From positions 5,394,001 to 5,458,000 of the forward strand of contig NZ_JAJFZL010000001.1 of NCBI RefSeq assembly GCF_020733635.1: a stretch of 64,000 nt of DNA, written 5' to 3'. The notes under the pieces were generated by a model. That model ran no database searches. It had not been told where the DNA came from and worked only from the letters and a program-made list of their open reading frames with translations. This stretch comes from Nocardia spumae (GTDB lineage Bacteria > Actinomycetota > Actinomycetes > Mycobacteriales > Mycobacteriaceae). The first letter of the stretch is position 1. Each line of letters starts with the position of its first letter. A program made the position numbers and the translations under genes. Below, piece by piece: positions 28,361 to 37,185 of the stretch.

Positions 28361-31300
28361 CTATTCCGGCTGCGGAATCCACGCGGCCTGGACCAGATCC
28401 CGGCGCGACTGCAGCGGTTCGACGAAGATGCCGCGACCCACCGGTTGCTTGGTCGCCTTCACATCGCCGATCAGCATACCGTCGAGTTTCGAGCCGTCCA
28501 TGATGAATCCGGAGCTGTTCAGATTCTTGATCTGGCCGAGTACGTTGTCGTACAGCGCCATATCGGCCTGCGCGATGTTGCGCGCGACGATCAGATGGAA
28601 TCCGGTGTCGCGACCGTCGACGATGAGGTCCTTCAACGGATCGAGTGGGTTCAGCCCGCCGCGCGCGGCCACCATGTGGTAGTCGTCGACCACCACGAAG
28701 ATCTCCGGGCCGTTCCACCACGACCGGTCGCGCAACTGCTGGGGCGTGACGTTGTCGGGTGGCCGGCGTTCCCGCATCTTCTGCGCGAAACCGGGCAGGC
28801 TGTCGATGAGATCGCGCTCGCTGGTCAGATAGCCGATCAGCTGTTCGTCCGCGATCGCCTCCATGTGCTGACGCCGGTAGTCGACCAGCACCACTCGCGC
28901 CTGATCGGGAGTGAACTGGGTGCGGATCGACTCCAGCAGCGCCGCCAGCACGGTCGACTTGCCGCAACCCGGCGATCCGATGACCGCGAAATGGGTGGAC
29001 ATACCGAAATCGACTGCGGCGGGGCTGAGATCGGACTCCCGGACCCCGAACGGCAACAGCAACCGCTGGCCGAGCGTTTCCGGGGCCGGCCGCCCGGCGA
29101 TGATCTCGGACATGCCGATCCGCGCCGGCAGCAGTTTCACCACCGGTGCGCGACGGCCCTCGTAACGCTGCTCCAACTCGGCGATCGCGGCGCTCATCCC
29201 CTGGGCGACGGTTTCGGGATCGCCGGAGCCGTCGGTGCGGGGCAGTGCGGTCAGCATGTGCAGGCCGTCGGTCGAAATGCAGCGACCGGGCCGGTCGGGC
29301 GGAATGGAGGCGACCACGGACCGATGGTTGTTGAACACCGTGTCGGTGAGGTCGCCGAGCCGCAATTCCAGCCGGGTCTGCAACAGATCCTTGACGTTCG
29401 GCCGCACCGCCGCCCAGCGCGAACTACTGATCACCAAATGAATTCCGTAGTTGAGGCCTTGCAGCGCAATGGATTCCATGACCGGCAGATATTCGTCGAA
29501 ATACGGTCCGTTGACCGAGAATCCGATATCCCAGCCGTCGATGACGAAGAAGACGTCGCCGTGCTCGTCACCGCGCGCGGTCAGCTCCGCCGATTCCGAC
29601 GGCGACTGACGCCGGCGGCGGAATTCACGCATACTGTCGATGCCCAGCTCGCTGAACAGCGTCTGCCGGCTCGCGATGAGATTGGTGATCAGCGCGAAAG
29701 TACGCCGAATCCGGTCCCCGTCACGGGCCGAAGCCACCGATCCCACATGCGGAAGCCCGCGCAGACCGGTCAGACCGCCGGAGAAGTCGAGGCAGTAGAA
29801 CTGCACCTGCTCCGGGGTGTGGGTCAGCGCGCTCGCCATCACGAGGGTCTGCAGTGCGGTGGATTTACCCGACTGCGGGCCGCCGACCACGGCGAGGTGG
29901 CCGCCCGCGGCCGACAGGTCGACCGTCCACACATCCTGGCGCTGCTGACGCGGTTTGTCCACGATCGCGAGCGGGATGTGCAGACTTCCCGGCTGCACCG
30001 CGGTGATCAGCCGCTCCAGGGTCGGCGGCACACCCAGTGGCGGCAACCACATCTTGTGCGCGGGCCGTCCGTGCCCGCCCATCTGCCCGAGGACCGTCTC
30101 CATCAGGGTCACGGCGTCGTTGTCGTCCTCGGACTCCGGCAGCACGAGCCGCGCCTCGACGACCGGTTCGGGCCTGGCGGCCACGATATGTGTGGCGGTG
30201 AACTGTTGCGGCGGTTTGTATCCGCCGCCGGGCCGCCGCGCCCGGTGCGCGTCCGACGGTGAGGCCGCCTGCGCCGGCGGCGTGTAGGGCGAGCCCACGT
30301 ACGCGGCCTGGAAACGTTGCAGATCGCCGGCGCCGACTCGCAGATATCCCGCACCCGGTTTCTTGGGCAGGTGGTAGGCGTCCGCGGTGCCGATGGCATC
30401 GCGGGAGTCGGCGGTCTGGTTGGTGCGCAACGCGATTCGGTAGGACAGGTGAGCCTCGAGCTCACCCATCCGGTTGGCGGGCACCTTCTGCGAGGCGAGC
30501 AGCAGATGGATGCGCAGCGAACGGCCGAGGCGGCCGATCGCGACGAAGAGTTTGGCGAAGTTCGGATGTTGTTCGAGCAGTTCGGCGAACTCGTCGAGGA
30601 TGATCAGCAGGGTGGGCAACGGCGCCAGTTGCGCACCCTGTTCGCGGGCGCGCTCGTAATCGGCGACGTTGGCGAAGTTGCCGGCATCGCGCAACACCCG
30701 CTGCCGCCGCGCCATCTCGCCGTTGATCACATCCTCCATACGGGTGACCAGGTCGGCTTCTTCCTCCATATTGGTCACGACCGCGGTGACATGGTGCAGG
30801 CGATCGAAGCCGAGGAAGGTCGCACCACCCTTGAAGTCGACCAGCAGCAGGTTCAGCACATCCGGCGAATGCGTCGCGACCGCGGAAAGCACCAGGGTGC
30901 GAAGGAATTCCGACTTGCCGGAGCCGGTGGCGCCGATACACATGCCGTGCGGGCCCATGCCCTCCTCGGCCGACTCCTTGATGTCGAGGTACACCACCTG
31001 TCCGGCGGGATCGTGGCCGAAGGGGATGTTGAGCCGGGCCCGGTCGATATCGCGGCGGCGCGGCCACTGCCGGTCGGCGTGAATCGAGCCGGGATCTATG
31101 ATCCCGACCATTTCCTCCCATGAGGTCCCGGTACCGGCCTGTTCGGCGACCACGGCCTCGACCACCGTCGACAGCCGGAACGGCGATATGCCGCGCGCCA
31201 ACGCCGTCATCGCCGGGACCGACATCGTATCGGCGACACCCACCAGGCGCGGCCCGCGCGCGGTCACCTCGTGCAGCTCCCGCTCCTCGGACACGGTGAA

Positions 31301-32377
31301 TCTCAGTGCGCGTGGCAGATGCTGCTCGGTGCTGCCCAGCCGCACCCAGGTACAGCCGTCCACACCCGAGACGTCCCGTTCGCTGGCCGGACCGCCGATA
31401 TCGACGAGCAGGATGTAGTGGGTGCGGTCCAGCGTGGGCTGACTGTTGGCCGAGAAAGGGCCACGGTTGAGTCCCGCGAGGACCTTCGATCGCAGTTCGG
31501 CGACCGTGCGATACACCATCCGGCTGGAACCGATGGCATCGGATTCACTCGGATGCTGAGTGTGCGGAAGCCATTTCAGCCACGACCAGTGCGGCGCCTC
31601 GGGATCGGCCAGGACGGCGGCGACGGCGACCTGATCGGGACCGTGCAGCACCGTGATCTCCGCGATCATCGCGCGCACCAGGCCGGCCACCGCCTCCTCG
31701 TCGCCGTCGAATCCCACCTGCGGGGCCGAGAGCAGATTGATCGCGACCGGCATACCGCCCACGGTCGAGTACGCCTTCGCGAACCGGGTGACCTCGACGA
31801 CGCCGACCGGATCGAGGTCGGACGTCGGCGCTGCCTCGGGCACGATCACCCGGACCTGATTCGCGATGCGCCCCCGGCCGATTCGCACCCGCAGGAACTG
31901 CGGGCTCGCCACCTGCACCTCCCACATCCGCTTACCGCCGACCAGGCGCGCGATCTCCCCCGGACCGGGATGGGTGTGACGCAGATAGGTGTAGAGCTCG
32001 GCCTCGGCGGTGTGTACCGTCTTGCGGTTCTCGCCGATCGAGCGCAGATAGTCCTTGCGTTCCTCGTTGAGGGAGGCCGCACCGCCGCCGCCGTTACCGC
32101 CCATTCCCCCGCCGACCATGCCGAACATCGACACCAGCATCATGACGGGGAACATCATCATCATCGGGTTGAGCGCTCCGCCGCCGTTGCGGAACATCAT
32201 GACCATCATTCCGCCCATACCGGCGACCATGACGACCGGCATGATCATCTTGATCCGGGACGGCGGAACGGGTTTGGGCAATTCGGTGGGCGGCTGCAAC
32301 CGCAGCTCCGTGACCGCCGGCGCCTTGGGTCCGCGTTCGGCGCGAGCCGGGCGGACGAAGCGGCGTGTGCTGGTCAT
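28361..32377 (-). CDS. eccC: EccC, ESX motor ATPase (single polypeptide)
   Basis: 1338 residues from the ATG at 32377, overlapping the eccB stop by four bases (ATGA). Two N-terminal transmembrane helices rich in Met and Gly (about 45-90) are followed by three FtsK/SpoIIIE ATPase domains with Walker A motifs GATGSGKS (about 480), GGPQSGKS (about 834) and GSPGCGKS (about 1135), all intact. EccC pulls substrates through the ESX channel and recognises their C-terminal signals. It is one unsplit protein as in ESX-3 and ESX-5, not Ca/Cb as in ESX-1. A hairpin with a TTCCC box follows. Confidence 0.95.
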   Translation of the reverse strand: MTSTRRFVRPARAERGPKAPAVTELRLQPPTELPKPVPPSRIKMIMPVVMVAGMGGMMVMMFRNGGGALNPMMMMFPVMMLVSMFGMVGGGMGGNGGGGAASLNEERKDYLRSIGENRKTVHTAEAELYTYLRHTHPGPGEIARLVGGKRMWEVQVASPQFLRVRIGRGRIANQVRVIVPEAAPTSDLDPVGVVEVTRFAKAYSTVGGMPVAINLLSAPQVGFDGDEEAVAGLVRAMIAEITVLHGPDQVAVAAVLADPEAPHWSWLKWLPHTQHPSESDAIGSSRMVYRTVAELRSKVLAGLNRGPFSANSQPTLDRTHYILLVDIGGPASERDVSGVDGCTWVRLGSTEQHLPRALRFTVSEERELHEVTARGPRLVGVADTMSVPAMTALARGISPFRLSTVVEAVVAEQAGTGTSWEEMVGIIDPGSIHADRQWPRRRDIDRARLNIPFGHDPAGQVVYLDIKESAEEGMGPHGMCIGATGSGKSEFLRTLVLSAVATHSPDVLNLLLVDFKGGATFLGFDRLHHVTAVVTNMEEEADLVTRMEDVINGEMARRQRVLRDAGNFANVADYERAREQGAQLAPLPTLLIILDEFAELLEQHPNFAKLFVAIGRLGRSLRIHLLLASQKVPANRMGELEAHLSYRIALRTNQTADSRDAIGTADAYHLPKKPGAGYLRVGAGDLQRFQAAYVGSPYTPPAQAASPSDAHRARRPGGGYKPPQQFTATHIVAARPEPVVEARLVLPESEDDNDAVTLMETVLGQMGGHGRPAHKMWLPPLGVPPTLERLITAVQPGSLHIPLAIVDKPRQQRQDVWTVDLSAAGGHLAVVGGPQSGKSTALQTLVMASALTHTPEQVQFYCLDFSGGLTGLRGLPHVGSVASARDGDRIRRTFALITNLIASRQTLFSELGIDSMREFRRRRQSPSESAELTARGDEHGDVFFVIDGWDIGFSVNGPYFDEYLPVMESIALQGLNYGIHLVISSSRWAAVRPNVKDLLQTRLELRLGDLTDTVFNNHRSVVASIPPDRPGRCISTDGLHMLTALPRTDGSGDPETVAQGMSAAIAELEQRYEGRRAPVVKLLPARIGMSEIIAGRPAPETLGQRLLLPFGVRESDLSPAAVDFGMSTHFAVIGSPGCGKSTVLAALLESIRTQFTPDQARVVLVDYRRQHMEAIADEQLIGYLTSERDLIDSLPGFAQKMRERRPPDNVTPQQLRDRSWWNGPEIFVVVDDYHMVAARGGLNPLDPLKDLIVDGRDTGFHLIVARNIAQADMALYDNVLGQIKNLNSSGFIMDGSKLDGMLIGDVKATKQPVGRGIFVEPLQSRRDLVQAAWIPQPE

Positions 32378-33939
32378 GGGGTCCCACCTTCCGCCTGCTG
32401 TGGCAGGCCGACCGCGGACTTGTCGGAGGGGATGCCGTCGTGCTGGATGCGCGCGTCGCGCTGGGACAGCACGGGGCCGACGGCGAACAGCGACACCACA
32501 CTCCACGGCGCGGGCAGCGGCGCCCGCAATCCGAGTGCGGCCAAGGTCGAATCGCCTTGGTTACCCGGTGCGACATCGATGCCGTAGCGGACACCGCTGT
32601 CGGAGATCCAGTACAGCGATTCACGCAGCGGCGAAGCCGGGTCGGCGCCGGTGACCTGGACGAAACGGCCGGTGCCACCGGGCAGATAGGCGGTATCGGC
32701 GGTGGCTCCGTGCGAGGTCGGCGCGGTGACCAGGCCCACGACCCGGCTCTGCTGTTCGGCGGTCAGCGGAAGCTGGCGTCCGTAGAGCAACCGGGCACTC
32801 GCATTCGGATCGCCGCCGCCCCGGGACCAGTGATAACAGGTCACGCCGAAGCGACCGGCGTCGACCAGTTCCACGGCCCGCGCCGGGTAATCCTCGGTGC
32901 CGGGCCAGGTTCCGGAGCGCAGATTCGCGGCGACCACATCGGGACCCACCGCCATGGTGGTGGCGGTGCCGTGCGAGTCGGCATTGCGCACGATGGCCGC
33001 CAGCACCCCGCTGATCTGCACCAGCCCCGTCTTCGAGGCCAGATAGTAGGCCGCGGCGCGATCCGGGCTCGAGACGCTGAGCACCGATCCGATCGGCACC
33101 GACAGCCCGGTCGTCAATGTGGTGATCCCGCCCGCACCGGGCACGTCGGGCACGCGCAGCGGCGGCATCTCCGGTATCGCCTCGATGAGCCCGCGCGAGG
33201 CCTGCGGAACCGACAGCGAGGCATCGATTCCCAGCGCCAGGGTGACCGCGGAGTCCCCCAGATCGATCGCCGCGCGCACCACGCCCTTGTCGCGATCGTC
33301 GTAGATCAGCCAGGTGACCGAACCGTTGCGCACCAGTCGCGCCTGATTACCCGACAGTTCCTTGGTGGTGTCACCGTCGACGGTGAGCGAGCCCCCGATG
33401 GCGGTCGTGATCACGGCGGAGCCCGCCGTCGTCGGCAGGCCGGTGGACCGGTCGATCGGGGCGTCCGCGCCGGTCCGGGTGGTGTCGCACACCGCCCACG
33501 AGGAATCGCGGTCGGCACTGCCCACGATGCTGTCGGGAGCACCCGGAATCCCGACCCAGGGGCCGCGGGGATACTTGTCCAGCTCCTGCTGCGACACCGG
33601 CACCGGATTGGCCGCCTTACCGCTGATCAACCGGGCCGAGGTCAGATTCAGCGCGGGATGCAGCCGACCGCCGACCTTCACGTAGAGCGCGCCACTGTTC
33701 TTGTCGGCGACGATATCGGCATTGCCCACCTGCTTGGCGGGTTTGAAGAAGGCCAGCACCGCGGCGCCGGCGACGACCACGCAGGCCAGCGCGATTCCGA
33801 TCGAGAGCGCGGTCGATCGGCCGCGCTGCGGATCGTCGATCATGGAGACCTCGCGCCGTACCAGCGCGTGCTCGATCCGGCGCAGCAGAAACCGCCACCC
33901 CGATATCTGGTGTTTGGTCACCACCCGGAATCGCGCCAT
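32374..33939 (-). CDS. eccB: EccB, ESX membrane component
   Basis: 521 residues. The N-terminus FRVVTKHQISGWRFLLRRIEHALVRRE (pieces) is the EccB signature. One transmembrane helix at about 44-65 is followed by a large periplasmic domain with repeated NSGALYVKVGGRLHP-type elements and two cysteines. EccB forms the periplasmic part of the ESX complex. It starts four bases after eccA and overlaps eccC. Length is normal. Confidence 0.94.
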   Translation of the reverse strand: MARFRVVTKHQISGWRFLLRRIEHALVRREVSMIDDPQRGRSTALSIGIALACVVVAGAAVLAFFKPAKQVGNADIVADKNSGALYVKVGGRLHPALNLTSARLISGKAANPVPVSQQELDKYPRGPWVGIPGAPDSIVGSADRDSSWAVCDTTRTGADAPIDRSTGLPTTAGSAVITTAIGGSLTVDGDTTKELSGNQARLVRNGSVTWLIYDDRDKGVVRAAIDLGDSAVTLALGIDASLSVPQASRGLIEAIPEMPPLRVPDVPGAGGITTLTTGLSVPIGSVLSVSSPDRAAAYYLASKTGLVQISGVLAAIVRNADSHGTATTMAVGPDVVAANLRSGTWPGTEDYPARAVELVDAGRFGVTCYHWSRGGGDPNASARLLYGRQLPLTAEQQSRVVGLVTAPTSHGATADTAYLPGGTGRFVQVTGADPASPLRESLYWISDSGVRYGIDVAPGNQGDSTLAALGLRAPLPAPWSVVSLFAVGPVLSQRDARIQHDGIPSDKSAVGLPQQAEGGTP

Positions 33940-33943
33940 GGCC

Positions 33944-35743
33944 TCAGCTCGTCGCGGCCGGTGCCAAACCCGCCAGCGCGGCGGCGATATCGAAGGCGTC
34001 GATCGTCATCAACTCCTCGTTGGACAGCGCCGCGATATCGACGTTGTCGCGCGTGAAGCGATAGTCACGCTCGGCTTCCGCCGATTCGACCACATTGCGG
34101 ATGAAGCGGCCGTTACCGGCGAGATCGATCAGGCGACGGCCGTTCTTGGTCTGCGAGGCGAGCTGATCGCAGCGTTCGCGCAGCACCTCACGCGCCTGCT
34201 CCGACAGCAGCGAATCCTTCTTCTGCGCAATGTGATCGGCGATCTGCACCAGTTCGTCGCCGCCGTAGCTGGAGAAGCGGATGCGCTTGGTGAAGCGCGA
34301 GGCCAGACCGTCGTTGGAGGCCAGGAAGCGGTCGATCTGATCCTCGTATCCGGCGATCACGACCACCAGTTTGTCGCGATCGTTCTCCATCCGGGCCAGC
34401 AGCGTGTCGACGGCCTCCTTACCGAACGCGTCGCCGCCGGAGAGCCCTTCCTGGATGAGGGTGTACGCCTCGTCGATGAACAGCACCCCGCCCAGGGCGG
34501 TGTCGATCAGCGCGTTGGTCTTCGGTGCGGTGTGCCCGAGGTGTGTACCCACCATGTCGTTGCGCGACACCTCGATCACTTCCGGATTCTCGACGACGCC
34601 GAGGCCCGCGAAGATCTTCGCGATGACGCGGGCGATGGTCGTCTTACCGGTACCGGGCGGACCGGAGAAGATCAAATGCTGCGATTTGGATTCCACGGCC
34701 AGTCCGCGCTTGGCCCGGACCTGGTCCATCAGCACGCCCGACTTCAAGCGGTCGACCTGCTCCTTGACCGAATCCATACCGATCTGGGCCTGCAACAGCT
34801 CCGAGGCCTCCGACAGCAGCGCTTCGCGTTCCTCTTTCGCCGCCGACGCCGCGGCCTCGGCCGGATCGTCACCGGTGGTCGGATCCCACAGGTCGGTGCG
34901 GGAGGCGAGTAGATCCGGTGTGGTCACTTCCAGCCGGTAGGTCTTGTCCCGGACCGCGCGCTGCCACTCCTCACGCTCGGACCACAGACCGGATCCCTGG
35001 AGCCCCTTGAGGATTCGATCGGCGTTCTCGTGGTCACCGTTGTGCCGGTGCAGCATTCCCAGCAGGAAGTGCGCGTCGGCCCAGATATAGGACAGACTTC
35101 CCGAGGAACTGTCCTCCACGATGCGCTGCGCCCGGGGCATCGCCTCGCCGAGCCGGCCCAGATGCGCCAGCGCCTGCGCCGCCATCAACTCGGCCGCGAT
35201 ATCGAGCAGACCGTCCTCGATAACCGGCTTCGCGGTGCGGGCGCTGAGAACGTCGGACCAGCGCCGGGTCCGGAAGTACAGCGACATCCGCACGAAATCC
35301 GCGACATCGTCACTGGGCACCTGATCCAGGATCGCGGCCGCTTCCTGCCACTCACCGCCGTCGGCGTAGGAGCACGCCTGCGCGATCGCGATCTGGTCGC
35401 GATCGGCCATCGCTACCCGCAGCCCGTACATCCCGATCTCGACCTGACACCACAGCGACCGGTCGACCAGACCGGCGCGTTGCTGATCGCGATAGAGGTT
35501 GTGGGCCGATCGGTAGGCACCGTAGATCACCTCGGAGGTGATGTCCCCGGCCATGGCGCGGCCCAACCAGGCATCGCACATATCCGGATCCAGATCTGTC
35601 GCGGCCTGGAAGGCCGCCATCGCTTGTTGTTCGTTGCGCACGCCCCCGGCGACCAATCCCAGAGATTGAACACCCGTATAGAACGCGTCCTCGGCCGCTG
35701 ACACCTGGACATCCCTTTCGACGCTCTCGCCTGCCCGAACCAT
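33944..35743 (-). CDS. eccA: EccA, ESX cytosolic AAA+ ATPase
   Basis: 599 residues from the ATG at 35743 (GGGGGA seven bases upstream). The N-terminal 270 residues are TPR-like helices; the C-terminal half is an AAA+ domain of CbxX/CfqX type with Walker A GPPGTGKT (about 361), GGVLFIDEAYTL as Walker B, and an arginine-rich end. EccA binds EspG-PPE complexes or Esx substrates and is thought to release chaperones before secretion. It heads eccA-eccB-eccC. An exact TTCCC box is 33-48 bases upstream and a copy of the 28-bp palindrome 140 bases upstream. Confidence 0.95.
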   Translation of the reverse strand: MVRAGESVERDVQVSAAEDAFYTGVQSLGLVAGGVRNEQQAMAAFQAATDLDPDMCDAWLGRAMAGDITSEVIYGAYRSAHNLYRDQQRAGLVDRSLWCQVEIGMYGLRVAMADRDQIAIAQACSYADGGEWQEAAAILDQVPSDDVADFVRMSLYFRTRRWSDVLSARTAKPVIEDGLLDIAAELMAAQALAHLGRLGEAMPRAQRIVEDSSSGSLSYIWADAHFLLGMLHRHNGDHENADRILKGLQGSGLWSEREEWQRAVRDKTYRLEVTTPDLLASRTDLWDPTTGDDPAEAAASAAKEEREALLSEASELLQAQIGMDSVKEQVDRLKSGVLMDQVRAKRGLAVESKSQHLIFSGPPGTGKTTIARVIAKIFAGLGVVENPEVIEVSRNDMVGTHLGHTAPKTNALIDTALGGVLFIDEAYTLIQEGLSGGDAFGKEAVDTLLARMENDRDKLVVVIAGYEDQIDRFLASNDGLASRFTKRIRFSSYGGDELVQIADHIAQKKDSLLSEQAREVLRERCDQLASQTKNGRRLIDLAGNGRFIRNVVESAEAERDYRFTRDNVDIAALSNEELMTIDAFDIAAALAGLAPAATS

Positions 35744-35775
35744 AGACAGTCCCCCACCCGCGCGAAGATCGCCAT

Positions 35776-35791
35776 TTCCCAATCATGGGAA
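35776..35791. promoter_or_regulatory. TTCCC-N6-GGGAA box upstream of eccA
   Basis: TTCCC AATCAT GGGAA, exact, 33-48 bases before the eccA ATG. Confidence 0.65.
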
Positions 35792-35882
35792 TAGCGCGCG
35801 ACGCACCCCCGGGTGGTCGATCCACCCGCATGCGACCTGCGCGGATGGCGAAAATTTCTCACTCACATTGCGTACCGCTATT

Positions 35883-35910
35883 GAGTGTGCCGTTATTTGG
35901 CGGTATGGTT
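35883..35910. promoter_or_regulatory. 28-bp palindrome, copy 4 (degenerate)
   Basis: GAGTGTGCCGTTA and TGGCGGTATGGTT around TT. The gene-proximal arm is well kept and the distal arm is poor. Lies upstream of eccA, 140 bases from its start. Confidence 0.45.
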
Positions 35911-36007
35911 GTTATCGCGGATCGGCAGTCCTCATCCTGACGATCCGACTCACGGAACGAGTGCTCGCACACCGCGATCCGGCTACTGGGCACTCGTTCC
36001 GCACGAA

Positions 36008-36982
36008 TCACATCACCCGGACCACGACGGCTTCGCTGGGCATCCGCGACCACTTCACGGTCGAACCCGTATACGGCGCCTCGATAACCATTCCGTTGCC
36101 CGCGGCGAGCTGAACGTGCTCGGGGCCGCGCGCGCTGAACGACCCCGCCGGAAATACCAGATCCCCCGGCCGTACGTCCTGCGGCGGAATTCGCACCCCG
36201 CTGTAGATCTGCTCGTAGGTGGTCCGCGGCAGCACGACCTTGCCGTCGGTGGCCTCGGCGATCGCGTACTGGGTCAGTCCGGAGCAGTCGAATCCGCCGC
36301 CGCTGGGTCCGCCGGCGCCACCGCCTCCCCACACGTAGGGCAGGCCCAGATACGAGCTCGCCGCGCTCACCGCCTTCCCACCGCTCGTCCCGTCGGACGG
36401 AACCGGCTGACGCATCGCTGGCAGCGCGCGGGTCGCGCGGGACACCGAGCCGGTCCGGGGACGGGACCGGCGACGAGGGCGGCGGCGGCCCGGATTCGCG
36501 GTGATCCGGCCGCGGACGGTCTTGGGCGCCGCCGGCGGCACGATCTGCGCCGCGTGCCGGTGCGCCTCGGCGAGATCCGTATCGACCTGGCGGGCCGCGT
36601 TCGTCACCGCGGTGTGCGCGGCATCGAGCAGGGCGGGCCCGCTGAATCGAGTGTCACCCACTGTCGCGATCGCACGCAGCCGGGTCTGCAGATCCGCGAT
36701 CTGACCGTTCACCACGCTGCGGCCGTTGACGGTGCCGTCGCCCGCGGCCGCGACCGCCTTGTGCACCACCGCATCCCGCTCGGCGTGCGCGCCGGCCACC
36801 GACGCGTGCATCCCGGCCGTCTCGTGATAGCCCGTCATGAGGTGCCCGGTCCGCAGATCGGTGGCGGCGTTCGGCAGTCCCTGGGATGCCGCCACTTGCT
36901 GCACGGTGGGGCTCCCGGCTCCGTAGAGCTTCAGCAGGGAATTCAGGACGCCGTCCAGCCCGACGGTCAGTTCTGGCGACAT
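36008..36982 (-). CDS. NlpC/P60 peptidoglycan endopeptidase with helical N-terminal domain
   Basis: 324 residues. The C-terminal 125 residues are an NlpC/P60 domain: SYLGLPYVWGGGG, catalytic Cys in FDCSGLTQY (about 234), GDLVFPAG, and His in PEHVQLA (about 288). Such enzymes cut peptide stems of peptidoglycan. The first 150 residues are helical with no signal peptide, so export through ESX or the T4SS-like module is plausible (inference). A stretch near 95-140 resembles the helical hairpin shared with the proteins at 37186, 49318, 50826 and 52033. A basic linker with repeated Arg/Arg-Pro lies between the domains. Confidence 0.85.
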   Translation of the reverse strand: MSPELTVGLDGVLNSLLKLYGAGSPTVQQVAASQGLPNAATDLRTGHLMTGYHETAGMHASVAGAHAERDAVVHKAVAAAGDGTVNGRSVVNGQIADLQTRLRAIATVGDTRFSGPALLDAAHTAVTNAARQVDTDLAEAHRHAAQIVPPAAPKTVRGRITANPGRRRPRRRSRPRTGSVSRATRALPAMRQPVPSDGTSGGKAVSAASSYLGLPYVWGGGGAGGPSGGGFDCSGLTQYAIAEATDGKVVLPRTTYEQIYSGVRIPPQDVRPGDLVFPAGSFSARGPEHVQLAAGNGMVIEAPYTGSTVKWSRMPSEAVVVRVM

Positions 36983-37126
36983 CCGGCCGCCTCGCCGTAG
37001 CTGCGCATCGAACGCCTCCCGATTCGGCCCGGCTGCCGCGGGACCAGCGAAACTCGCGAAACTTCGCGTATCCGAAGTCGTTCACGACTATGCGGCACCG
37101 TCGCCGTGATGCGGAAACCGCATGAC

Positions 37127-37142
37127 TTCCCAATTGCGGGAA
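37127..37142. promoter_or_regulatory. TTCCC-N6-GGGAA box in a divergent intergenic region
   Basis: TTCCC AATTGC GGGAA, exact, 44-59 bases before the rightward gene at 37186 and 145 bases from the leftward NlpC/P60 gene. Confidence 0.65.
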
Positions 37143-37185
37143 GGGCCGACAATGAGGACGGACTCGAGGGAGGCGGTGCGACGGC

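Noticed and set aside
28361..28967. 345-codon leftward frame extending the PE gene upstream into eccC
   Set aside because: It overlaps eccC in another frame; the ATG at 28250 with its AGGAG site is the sensible PE start.
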